DNA from: Rubellimicrobium rubrum | GTDB taxonomy: Bacteria > Pseudomonadota > Alphaproteobacteria > Rhodobacterales > Rhodobacteraceae | Assembly: GCF_006152115.1 (NCBI RefSeq) | Contig: NZ_VDFU01000005.1 | Coordinates: 1-64,000, forward strand | Direction: 5' to 3' | Length of the DNA: 64,000 nt | Shown here: piece by piece, positions 29,001 to 37,069 of the stretch | How the letters are laid out: the number at the start of each line of letters is the position of its first letter | Position numbering within the stretch: the stretch's first letter is position 1 | The notes under the pieces: generated by a model | The model's database searches: none | Told to the model about the DNA's origin: nothing | The model's input: the letters and a program-made list of their open reading frames with translations, nothing else | Program-made: the position numbers and the translations under genes

Positions 29001-32000
29001 GCCAATGAAGCGACATCCGACAGTGGGTCTCCAGCGCGCGCTTGTGGCCGTCGCTGAAGAACTCTTCGTAACCGTAGGTAGGAACGATCACCCGATCCCC
29101 AGTTGCACGCTTCCGCAACTCGTCATGGAACCTTCGGATCGACGCTTCAGTAACCTCGTTCTTCTTGCGCAAGTCCCGCGCGGTGGCGAAATCGGCCGGG
29201 GACCACAGCAACGTCGCTGGGAATCGCTCCATCCCCGCAGCCTTCCGCTCCCGGGCGCCGCGGCCGATCCGGCCGACCTCCTGCATGTAGTCCTCCAGGT
29301 AGGCCGGAGGCGACAGGTGCACGACATGGTGGATGTCGGGAATGTCCATCCCCATTCCGAAGGCCTTCGTGGCGACGAGCACGTCGATGCGCCCCTCGCG
29401 GAACTCCTCTACAAGCTCCTCGCGCAGGCCGGCGGGAAGGCCGGCGTGAAACGCTTCGGACGCTGCTCCCGTCTCCTGCGCGAGCGCCGAAGCGACGGCC
29501 TCGGCATGAGTACGGCGTGTCACGAAGACAAGCACACCGCTGCGCTGGCCGGTGCGCGCGCCGTTCTCCCGCGCCGCGCGGACGGCTGCCGCGAGATGAG
29601 GCATCCGTTCTGGTAGACCTTTGTCGAACTCCTTCTTCCCGAGGATGGCGCCGCCCATCTTCTCGGTCCGGACCTCGATGTGCTCGCGCAGCGGATGGGG
29701 CTGCTCGTTGGGCGGCGGCACCGGCGTCAAGGGCACGCTTCGGCCCGGCCCGCCCGCCGACTTCAGGACCGCAGCGAGCGCGTCCCGGTCGGCGGCGGTG
29801 TGCGTGGCCGACAGCATGAGAACGGGAGCGGCCGGCCCGGCCTCTTGCATGGGAGCGTCCGGGAGCGCTTCGGCTGCCGTCTCTGACGCGTCCGGCGCGC
29901 CTGCGGCGTCGGTCCAGTGGAAAACCTCTCTTACTGCAAAGAAGTAGTCGGGCCGGAACTCAAACCCCCACTGGTTCAGACAATGCGCCTCGTCCAGGAC
30001 CAGTCGCTCCAGCCCAGCGTCGGCCGCGATCCGTCGCCCGAGCACGTCGCGAAAGATGGGGTCGCGCAGGCGCTCTGGCGCCACGTAGAGAAGGACGATC
30101 CTGTGATCGAGCAGGCCCTCGAGGATCTCGGTCTTTTCGTGCCTCGGACGGTCGGCGTTCAGGTAGTCTGCCGAAGCATCGAAGCCCTGCATGCGCAGCC
30201 GCTCGACCTGATCCCGCATCAGCGCCCTGAGAGGCGACAGTACGAGCGTGAGACGGCGATGACGCAGGCCCCGGCACAGCGCGGGGACTTGGAAGAGGAC
30301 GGACTTTCCCTCTCCGGTTGGCAGCGTTACGACGACGTCCTCTTGTCGGCGCAAGATCGCGTCCATGGCTCTGCGCTGGGTGGGCTTGAAGCCCTCCACG
30401 GCGTTGCCCTGCCTGCCAGGCGGCTGCCAGTGCGCAACCAGGAAGGCCTCCATTGCCTTGATGTCAGACGGCGCCGGCTCGCGCCGGACCGCGAGCGGCT
30501 CGAGAATGTCTACCAGCCTGCGGCGCGCGCCCTCCGGCAGGGCCGGGAGCGCCGGCCGCGGCGCGAGGCGGCCGCTGAGCGGGCGTACCAGCTCGCCGGC
30601 ACGCGGATCGAGCAGCACGGGCGCCACCCGGGCGGCGGCGATCCCGCTTTCCTGAAGCCAAGCCTCGAGATACGTGCGAGATGTTTCGACCAGTCTGGCG
30701 GCGATGTCGGCGCGCGTGATCGGTCCCGGCGGGGACCTCAAAGGGTCTGGTGCGACACACGCGAGGGCGTGCCATTCCTCGACGGGCAGCGCCTCCACGA
30801 GTGGGCGAAGCACGATGCCCTGCGCCTCGGCAAGCCTGTGCCACTCCCTCCACTCCTCTGTCAGCAGGACGACTGTCCCACCAATGCGAGACGCCCGCTT
30901 CAGGTGCTCGCCACGGCTGACGTGCTCCGCCTTGACCTCACCATGACCGATCTCAGCCAACGCCTTCTCGAGGAGGGACAGGAGCGCCCGGCTTCTGCTA
31001 GAGCCGACGAGAAGCGCACGGACTTCTCCCTCCGCCGCCAGCCCGACCACCTCGCCGACGACGTCGGCCCAGTAGGTGGCGGCATCGAACCCCCCGGGGC
31101 TCATGCGGATCGCCCGTCGCTCGGGCACGAGCGGCACTGGGGTCTTTGGTGCTGGACCCGGCGGCACGATCGCCTCCGCCGGGAGGCATGCGGTCCCGAA
31201 CCGCCGCATCGTTGGAGACACCTCCAGACGCGCCGCGACGGGGTCGGGTTGTGCCCAGCACCCCGCACTCTCCTCCCATACGAGCCCTCCCAAAGGCGCC
31301 GGGCCGACCTGCGGCGCGTCCGCCGCTGTTGGCGGCGCCGGAAGAAGGCGGACCGGACCGGTCCACGACAAGACACGCAGAGACCCGGCGTCAAAGGTTT
31401 CCCACCACGGACCCGCGGGCGGCAGTGGGCACGCCCGCAAGGCCTGCGCTGCCGCAGGCCCGGCCGCGCGGCGGACAGCGGAGCCTGGAGACCCCTCGAG
31501 CAGCCAGGGCGGGAGCATCGCGACTCGCAGCGCGATTCCCGCGGTCGCGCAGCGCTCGGCCAGCGCCAGGAGGACCGCAGCCCGCGGATCGGAGCCCGAA
31601 GCGAATGCGGAGTCGGCGCGCAGGGCGCTCGCGTCGACAACAAGGAGGTCGACCGGGAGGCCCCCCCCGTCCGGCGTCGAGACGACGTCGACGCCGCGGG
31701 TCCAAGCGAGGTCGTCGATGGCGTGGCGCGGGGCGAGAATGGGCCTGTTGCGGCCAAGCTCGCGGTCCGCGACCCAGCGCGGGAGCGGCGCTGCCTCGAG
31801 GGGAGCGTCCTTGAGCGCCTGTGCCATGCGCCCGACGAGCGCGGCGCTGCATGCAGGCGGATCGGTCAGGATCGAGGCCGCAAAGGAATCGGGAAAGCGG
31901 TCGAGTTGCCTATGGAAGAGCGCGAGCGCGTCGGCCGCGTCCATATCGGCGCGGTGCGCTCCGCCCAAGGCATGGGATACCGCGCGCGGGTCCAGCAGCA

Positions 32001-33399
32001 TCTCCACGAGAAGCGTGTCCCAGACGATGCCAGTCGCGAGCGGAGTGATGCCCTCCTGCCGGACGATTGGGAGGTCCCAGGCGAGGACGTTGTGGCCGAC
32101 GACGATCGGCGCCTCGGAAAGACGCCGGCTCAGTGTGGCGAGCGCCTCCGCCTGCTCCTCAGGTCCGCCTCCATCGAGCAGCAAGCAGCTTCCCGCCGCC
32201 GTGGCGATGCCAATCTGCCTCGTCGTTCGCCCATCAGTCTCCAAATCAAACGCAAGAGCCGCGCGGCGCGCGAGCTCTGCGGCAAGGTCTGGCCGCAGAG
32301 CTATCGCGGCGACGCGCCTCTCATCGGTGGCCGCCGCTACACACAAAAGAGCATTCCCCTGCGTATCAGGGAGGAGCTCTAGGTATCGGAGGACCTGTAT
32401 CCCGTCAGTCCCAGCGACTGCTTCGGCGAAACCCTCAGGCAAGAGACCATTGTTGTGCAATGCCTCGAGCCAGCGTACCAGGCCTGCCCCATGCGGGAGA
32501 CCGGACGCCAGCAGGTGCGTTACCGCCTCAACCTCCCAGGGCGCCCGCCCGGTGAGCATAGTATCGCGCTCCTCTGCGGCAGTCTCGGCCCCTCCGGCGC
32601 GCACGAACCATGTCACCACCTCCGCGCGCCGTGCCTCCGACGCGCGGGCGAGCACGCGCGGTCCGGGTCGACCGAGCAGCGGCAGGCGCTCCGCCAGAAC
32701 GTCATCGAGCAGGGCCAAGGCGTCCGGATGCGTCGTGTCGAAGCATTGGGCGAAGGCATAGAGCGCCGATCCCGAAAGGCTCAGGGGATCGAGCCGCTCG
32801 ATCTCGTCCGGTGCCATGCTTCCAATGCGCGCGAGAACGAATTCGCGTAGAAGGTCGTCATTGAGGTCCGCCGGCGCGGGCGCCGATCCCCACTTTTGGA
32901 CGTACCAATCCGGCCGAAGCACCGGCTCCAGCCGCTGAACACGGTTCTCCAGTCGTGCCCGACGGATCGTGTCCCAAGAGGCCTGATCCTCAGGGGCGCC
33001 GTCATCCCAGGCGATGCGATCCGACGCAGCCCAACGGACGATCTCCTTTCGATCCGGCCGCCTTGGATCGCTTCCCACGATCGCGAAGATGGCGTCCCCG
33101 GCCTTCAAGACATTGAAGTCGTCCCGTCGGATACCAGCGTTGCGGTGGAAGAAGAGGCGTTGCCCTGCGACTGTTGTCGCATAGCCGAAGCCGCGATCGG
33201 ACAGCTGGATGACCTCCGCTGCGAGCGGCAAGAAAAGCACCTTCCCCAGGGGAAGCTTGTCATCCCGAAGGCTACCGGCTGCTTGGGTATCGCGCATGTC
33301 TGCTTCATGGCTACCACGCCCTTGGGCGAGGCCAACCAGCGCATTAAGTCCATCGAAGGATTTAGCCGTCCGGTTTTGCCACGGGCCCTCTTTACTCAT
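26002..33399 (-). CDS. giant CSD–exonuclease–RecQ–UvrD fusion
   Basis: A 2,465-residue protein. Order: a cold-shock-like OB fold near 65–110 (GFGYATT...RLFFHRNAG); a DEDD 3'-5' exonuclease near 385–500 (FDLETDG, VGHNVLAWDLP, HRADMDAADAL); an SF2 RecQ-type helicase with LPTGEGKS near 1033, VLDEAHCLNQWG near 1137, TKAFGMGMDIP and QEVGRIGRGAR near 1365; a helical linker; an SF1 UvrD-type helicase with NAGPGAGKTAV near 1883, LVDEFQDAND near 2000 and IHKVKGLEFDDV near 2280; and a small terminal domain. Both helicases keep their ATPase motifs. It lies alone on the minus strand, convergent with the proteasome-like gene and divergent from drmD. A role in DNA defence or repair is inferred; no named system is recognised. 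Confidence 0.85.
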   Translation of the reverse strand: MSKEGPWQNRTAKSFDGLNALVGLAQGRGSHEADMRDTQAAGSLRDDKLPLGKVLFLPLAAEVIQLSDRGFGYATTVAGQRLFFHRNAGIRRDDFNVLKAGDAIFAIVGSDPRRPDRKEIVRWAASDRIAWDDGAPEDQASWDTIRRARLENRVQRLEPVLRPDWYVQKWGSAPAPADLNDDLLREFVLARIGSMAPDEIERLDPLSLSGSALYAFAQCFDTTHPDALALLDDVLAERLPLLGRPGPRVLARASEARRAEVVTWFVRAGGAETAAEERDTMLTGRAPWEVEAVTHLLASGLPHGAGLVRWLEALHNNGLLPEGFAEAVAGTDGIQVLRYLELLPDTQGNALLCVAAATDERRVAAIALRPDLAAELARRAALAFDLETDGRTTRQIGIATAAGSCLLLDGGGPEEQAEALATLSRRLSEAPIVVGHNVLAWDLPIVRQEGITPLATGIVWDTLLVEMLLDPRAVSHALGGAHRADMDAADALALFHRQLDRFPDSFAASILTDPPACSAALVGRMAQALKDAPLEAAPLPRWVADRELGRNRPILAPRHAIDDLAWTRGVDVVSTPDGGGLPVDLLVVDASALRADSAFASGSDPRAAVLLALAERCATAGIALRVAMLPPWLLEGSPGSAVRRAAGPAAAQALRACPLPPAGPWWETFDAGSLRVLSWTGPVRLLPAPPTAADAPQVGPAPLGGLVWEESAGCWAQPDPVAARLEVSPTMRRFGTACLPAEAIVPPGPAPKTPVPLVPERRAIRMSPGGFDAATYWADVVGEVVGLAAEGEVRALLVGSSRSRALLSLLEKALAEIGHGEVKAEHVSRGEHLKRASRIGGTVVLLTEEWREWHRLAEAQGIVLRPLVEALPVEEWHALACVAPDPLRSPPGPITRADIAARLVETSRTYLEAWLQESGIAAARVAPVLLDPRAGELVRPLSGRLAPRPALPALPEGARRRLVDILEPLAVRREPAPSDIKAMEAFLVAHWQPPGRQGNAVEGFKPTQRRAMDAILRRQEDVVVTLPTGEGKSVLFQVPALCRGLRHRRLTLVLSPLRALMRDQVERLRMQGFDASADYLNADRPRHEKTEILEGLLDHRIVLLYVAPERLRDPIFRDVLGRRIAADAGLERLVLDEAHCLNQWGFEFRPDYFFAVREVFHWTDAAGAPDASETAAEALPDAPMQEAGPAAPVLMLSATHTAADRDALAAVLKSAGGPGRSVPLTPVPPPNEQPHPLREHIEVRTEKMGGAILGKKEFDKGLPERMPHLAAAVRAARENGARTGQRSGVLVFVTRRTHAEAVASALAQETGAASEAFHAGLPAGLREELVEEFREGRIDVLVATKAFGMGMDIPDIHHVVHLSPPAYLEDYMQEVGRIGRGARERKAAGMERFPATLLWSPADFATARDLRKKNEVTEASIRRFHDELRKRATGDRVIVPTYGYEEFFSDGHKRALETHCRMSLHWLEEAGRLKLVNLVRTSLSVVLHADALRRIAGEKSTTAHAAGQLLAMHGDDGSPSNRAAGGSGQRVLLDVGALSRACGHAGTDDTLVALAELRDRRAIEVEWRLSASPLRLWKQPPDRTDALIDAVQKGIERLIKRATGPGAEFDPTGLMKEVGDARDNEEDVFAGATEEERKCFRQAWTWALKSLALSCGIYLRQVSQKEGLAWRVRLPLTEERKAHRRAEKLLQTVRGLITQVRRGDPETVSVDAGDLVKLVKEVHQGFSTRDLDATLRLASALRQLSIREELLPSHYEVALRGEGTGLEGQLELAARLASVNSHAEARLVVMEAFCGIPEAARDGFVRGYMACRDASEVEALLVQQLGTVSEADASLSEFVKNLLRRYRGEAVEEHFARFKSSEEPAQWKAITHPYNRPMLVNAGPGAGKTAVLVARIVHLLHVQGLKPGEILVLAFNRAVVQEIRARVAAVFHDLGYGGYTRDLRVQTFHALATRHLPEGPRRRDENVLDALGDRLRLRPFLAAEVAAGCRCILVDEFQDANDAIFGVIKSLAEASGAGIFAIGDDDQDITRWNRACGAFSGTYFERYEQTFGTSPEDLCALTVNFRSGRAIVEGSERDLAAMLDRSPVSARLKRSALRARADAPPGEWQVEDCRGRSWNDVVAYVTRRLADFPKDRSVAILCRSNADVDRLKEPLTAVLPGLRVQKRSEILNVADCRHVGLWLDLLDQRIAQGDDAATTDLHDTLLDEFRKTIRIPETRGDGEGMRDLAALWTCVREEDREARLSDVADFLRSWLRPDDVDRLVGRGATRILSTIHKVKGLEFDDVIVMPSTSAFPMGGDDPARAAAEEARVLYVAGTRAKKRMLRLHGERESAWLADPPRPLAGRDDSRFLRGNGAEIDLGWTADGRGFNTDPAGLHDYIQAHVAVGDPIAVGGRGGGAGRSLFHVDASGKRTQVGFLAWDTGAAGSGPDLRVAAVVRFAPDVPPRWTDGRTWAYAVLVEGRLR

Positions 33400-33670
33400 T
33401 CAGCAACGCTCCGTTTCCCTCTTTGCCCGAATGGAACGGCCTTGCAGTGAGCCTGCAAAGATAACCACCTGACGCCGACAGCCCCTTACTTCCGTGATTA
33501 TTACACGACGGCTTCGACTCTGTGACCGCTCCCCTCTGTAGATCGTCGCAGACCCACGCCGGCACACGGATGCCGTCGAGAGGCAGTCAGATCGTCAGGG
33601 CCTGAACGGGGCGGCCTACGAGCCGCCCCTCGACTGCTAATCGTAGGCGAAGGGCGGCGTCCAGGGTTTC

Positions 33671-33890
33671 TCAAGCTGCGTCGTCGATATCCTCAATCTC
33701 GTTTGTGTCAGGGTGCCACAGCTCCCAGCCTTCCTCTTGGCCTATCGTCTGAATTTGTCATGGGCCACGTAGCTGCGACTGCCTTGTGGCCCTTCGTACC
33801 CATAGATCAGCATCGGCTTGTCTGCTCCGGAGGGGGTCAACGGCGGAGCGATCGACACCTTTGTCCGATCCTGATGTCACGATCTGAGTG
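33671..33890 (-). pseudogene. frameshifted gene fragment, unknown
   Basis: Minus-strand reading gives KVSIAPPLTPSGADKPMLI, YGYEGPQGSRSYVAHDKFRR and a stop; one frame over, QTIGQEEGWELWHPDTNEIE followed by DIDDAA and a stop at 33671. Joined, these look like the C-terminal 70 residues of a small protein broken by one frameshift. No family is recognised. It fills most of the divergent gap between the giant gene and drmD (33400–33973), where no other gene is seen. Confidence 0.35.
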
Positions 33891-33973
33891 CTCTCGATGA
33901 CGTCGTCCCTGGGACAACTTGCCTTCGGCAGAAGTCCTAGTTCATTGCTCCTTGAGGGCAGGGGGGTTGAGCG

Positions 33974-36900
33974 GTGGCCAACGTAGTAATCGGAGATCTG
34001 GTCCAGGCGAGAGGCCGGCGATGGCTGGTCCAGTCCGCGATTGATGGCCGACCCGCGGCTCACAGGCTGGTCTGCATCGACGACGACGCGCAGGGCGAGA
34101 CGCTGGACGTCTGCCTCGGCGCGGAGCGGACATGGCGGGGGCTCTCGGACGAATGGTCTGGCCTCGCATCAGCGCTGCCGGCAGAAGCCAATGATTTGGG
34201 CGCACACCTAAGGGTCACCGAATGGGGGACCGCTTCGGCCGCGGATCGGTCGCTATTCCAGGCGCCGTTCCGGTCGGGCATCCGGCTCGACCCGTACCAG
34301 CTCCTGCCGCTCCGCAAGGCGCTGGATCTTCCGCGAGCGAATCTCCTGATCGCGGATGATGTGGGCTTGGGCAAGACTGTCGAGGCCGGCCTCATCGTTC
34401 GCGAACTTCTTCTCCGACGGCGCATCGACTTCGTCGTGGTCGCCGCGCCCGCCTCAATGATCCTGCAATGGCAGGACGAGATGGCGCAGAAGTTCGGCCT
34501 CGACCTGACGGCCGTGGACGCGGAGCATTTGGCCTGGACGCGTCGGATGCGTGGGTTCGGAGCGAATCCCTGGGCGCTCGGGTCCTTCTTCGCCCTGTCC
34601 CACGCCGTCCTAGCCGAGGACGCGTATGCCGGCCCGCTCCGGGACAGCCTTGGCGCGTTCCGGCCCGGCTCCCTCCTGATCCTCGACGAGGCTCACCATG
34701 CGGCTCCGTCGGGCAGCGGAACCTATGCCACGGAAAGCCAGATGACGCGAGCGGTCCGGGATCTTGCCGGGCGCTTCGAGCACCGCCTGTTCCTGTCGGC
34801 CACCCCGCACAACGGCCACTCCAACGCCTTTTCGACGCTGCTTGAGATCCTCGATCCGCAGCGGTTCACCCGCGGCATTCCGGTCGAGCCCGAGGATCTC
34901 GAGCCCGTCATGGTGCGGCGCCTCAAGGAGGATCTGCGCCAGTTGGGCGAGCCCTTCCCTGAGCGCCGGGTGGAGCCTGTCGTCATCAGCGGCCTGCCCG
35001 AGGACGCCCCGGAGCTACGCCTTGCCGCGATGCTGGCCGACATGGTGGCCGGCGCGGGCGGGTCACAGTCCACGCGCTTTCTCCTGGCGCTGTTTCAGCA
35101 ACGCCTGTTCTCGTCTCTGGCCGCCTTCCACCGCAGCCTTTCCACGCACCGCCGCACCCTCGAACGCCGGGCCCTCGTCGAGAGCGAAGAGCCGGAGGAC
35201 GACGACCGCATCGCGACCGAGACTCGGAGGCTGGCGGGCAGGGGCGAGCCGCTGGCCCTGACGCGGATCGACGAGATGCTGGCGCTGGCCGACGCGCATC
35301 GGCACCGGCCGGACGCGCGGGTTGAGCGGATCGTGGAGTGGATCCGGGCCGAGATGCTCGACGGCACGGCATGGCTGGACCGGCGGCTCATCATCTTCAC
35401 CGAATGGGAGGACACCCATCGGTGGCTCGTGGCGAGGCTTGAGGAGGCGCTCGACGGCTTGGGCGTCGATGTCGAGGGGCGCATCCTGCGCTTCACCGGC
35501 CGGGCGGACCAGGACACGCGCGACCGCATCAAGATCGAGTTCAATGCCTCGTTCGAGAAGACCCGGGTGAGGATCCTCGTCTGCACCGATGCCGCCCGGG
35601 AGGGCATCAACCTTCAGGCGCGCTGCCACGACCTGTTCCACTTCGATCTGCCCTGGAACCCGTCACGCCTCGAGCAGCGCAACGGACGAATCGATCGCAA
35701 GCTCCAGCCCTCCGCTATCGTGACCTGCCGCTACTTCTCCTATGCGCAGCGCGAGGAGGATCGCGTTCTCGACGCCCTTGTCGCCAAGACCGAGCGCATC
35801 CGGCGCGAGCTCGGCGCCGCGGGACAGGTGATCCGCGAGGACATCGAGGGTCGGCTTCGGGCGGGGATCGGGCGCGGCGAAGCCCGGGAGCTCGCGCGGG
35901 TGCTGGCCGCCGATGCGCCCAGGGGGGTCGAGGCGGCACGGCGCGAGATGGGAGACGAGAGCACGACGCGGCTCGAGCGGCTCAGGCAGGAGAACGACAG
36001 GCTGGCCGCGATCCAGGAACGCGCGCGAAGACGGATCGGCGTGGATCCGAGAGATCTCAGGGTGGTCGTGGACCAGGCGCTCGGGCTCGTGGGGCGCGGG
36101 ACGGCCCTGCGCCCTGGAGATTTCAGCGTTCCGGAGGCCCTCCATCTCAGCCCTGATGATCCGGCCTTTGCCGGTGATCCGAGCTGGCAATCTCTCCTCG
36201 ATGAACTGCGCCCTGGCCGGCCGCCGGGCGCACGCGAACTGGCCAGGTGGCGAGCGAAGAACCCGCCACGAGGGCTCGTCTTCGCGCCGCCGACTCTGCG
36301 CCAAGGCCAACCCGAGCCTCAGGACGTCGTCCAACTGCACCTCGAGCACCGCCTCGTGAAGCGGCTCGTGTCGCGGTTCCGTGCGAGGGGCTTTGCCGAC
36401 GCCCTCGATCGCGTGGCGATTGTGCCAGCGGGCGGGCCGCAGGCCCGGGTGGTGCTGATTTCCCGCTTGGCGCTCTATGGGCCAGCCGGCCAGAGGCTCC
36501 ACGAGGAGATCATCCCCGTGACCGCACGCTGGCGTGACGCGGACCGCGAGTTGCGTCCGCTCAGCCCCTTCGGCGAACAAGGAGAGGCCGCCACCCTGGC
36601 ACAATTGCATGAGGCTCTGCGGGGCGGCGGCTCGGTCCGCCCGGACATCGCGGAGCGGATCGCAGCCTGGGTGGCCCGGGACGTCGCCGACCTTCGCTCT
36701 CATGCCGAGGAGCGAGCACGAACTGCCGAGGAGGTGGCGCGCGGCCAGCTTCAGGAGAATGGAGAGCGAGAGGCGGCCGCCATCGCCGACCTCATTCGCC
36801 GGCAGCTCGCCCGCGTGGCCGCGGCTCGCGCTGAATGGGTTCCGCCGGCGCAGGGCGTTCTGGATCTCCGGAGCGACGAGGAGCGCGCGCAGGCTGACCG

Positions 36901-37069
36901 CGAGAGGCGGCAGAAGGAGGCGGACCGGAAGTCCTGGGATGACAAGGTGGCGCGCCTCGAGCGCGATATCGAGGCCGAGCCCGCGCGTGTGCGCGAGGGC
37001 TACCGGATCGCCGCGCGGCAGGTGGAGCCGGTCGGGATCGTCTATCTTTGGCCGGAGGGGCAGGCATGA
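33974..37069 (+). CDS. drmD: DISARM SNF2-like helicase DrmD
   Basis: A 1,031-residue SNF2-type ATPase. Helicase motifs: LLIADDVGLGKTVEAGLI near 130, ILDEAHHAAP near 238, LSATPHNGHSNAF, then in the C-terminal lobe FTEWEDTHRW, TDAAREGINLQ near 540 and LEQRNGRIDRKLQ. The RapA-like layout with a long helical charged tail matches DrmD of class 1 DISARM. GTG start with a preceding AGGGGGG. It heads the operon drmD–drmMI–drmA–drmB and overlaps drmMI by four bases (ATGA). In DISARM it acts with the methylase and DrmAB against incoming phage DNA. Confidence 0.9.
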   Translation: MANVVIGDLVQARGRRWLVQSAIDGRPAAHRLVCIDDDAQGETLDVCLGAERTWRGLSDEWSGLASALPAEANDLGAHLRVTEWGTASAADRSLFQAPFRSGIRLDPYQLLPLRKALDLPRANLLIADDVGLGKTVEAGLIVRELLLRRRIDFVVVAAPASMILQWQDEMAQKFGLDLTAVDAEHLAWTRRMRGFGANPWALGSFFALSHAVLAEDAYAGPLRDSLGAFRPGSLLILDEAHHAAPSGSGTYATESQMTRAVRDLAGRFEHRLFLSATPHNGHSNAFSTLLEILDPQRFTRGIPVEPEDLEPVMVRRLKEDLRQLGEPFPERRVEPVVISGLPEDAPELRLAAMLADMVAGAGGSQSTRFLLALFQQRLFSSLAAFHRSLSTHRRTLERRALVESEEPEDDDRIATETRRLAGRGEPLALTRIDEMLALADAHRHRPDARVERIVEWIRAEMLDGTAWLDRRLIIFTEWEDTHRWLVARLEEALDGLGVDVEGRILRFTGRADQDTRDRIKIEFNASFEKTRVRILVCTDAAREGINLQARCHDLFHFDLPWNPSRLEQRNGRIDRKLQPSAIVTCRYFSYAQREEDRVLDALVAKTERIRRELGAAGQVIREDIEGRLRAGIGRGEARELARVLAADAPRGVEAARREMGDESTTRLERLRQENDRLAAIQERARRRIGVDPRDLRVVVDQALGLVGRGTALRPGDFSVPEALHLSPDDPAFAGDPSWQSLLDELRPGRPPGARELARWRAKNPPRGLVFAPPTLRQGQPEPQDVVQLHLEHRLVKRLVSRFRARGFADALDRVAIVPAGGPQARVVLISRLALYGPAGQRLHEEIIPVTARWRDADRELRPLSPFGEQGEAATLAQLHEALRGGGSVRPDIAERIAAWVARDVADLRSHAEERARTAEEVARGQLQENGEREAAAIADLIRRQLARVAAARAEWVPPAQGVLDLRSDEERAQADRERRQKEADRKSWDDKVARLERDIEAEPARVREGYRIAARQVEPVGIVYLWPEGQA

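Noticed and set aside
29917-32382. 821-codon plus-strand frame
   Set aside because: Antisense to the giant helicase gene, whose motifs are clear; the product is Arg-rich and lacks any fold pattern.
33608-33629. 8-bp GC hairpin in the gap before drmD
   Set aside because: No T-tract and no gene ends next to it, so no terminator call.
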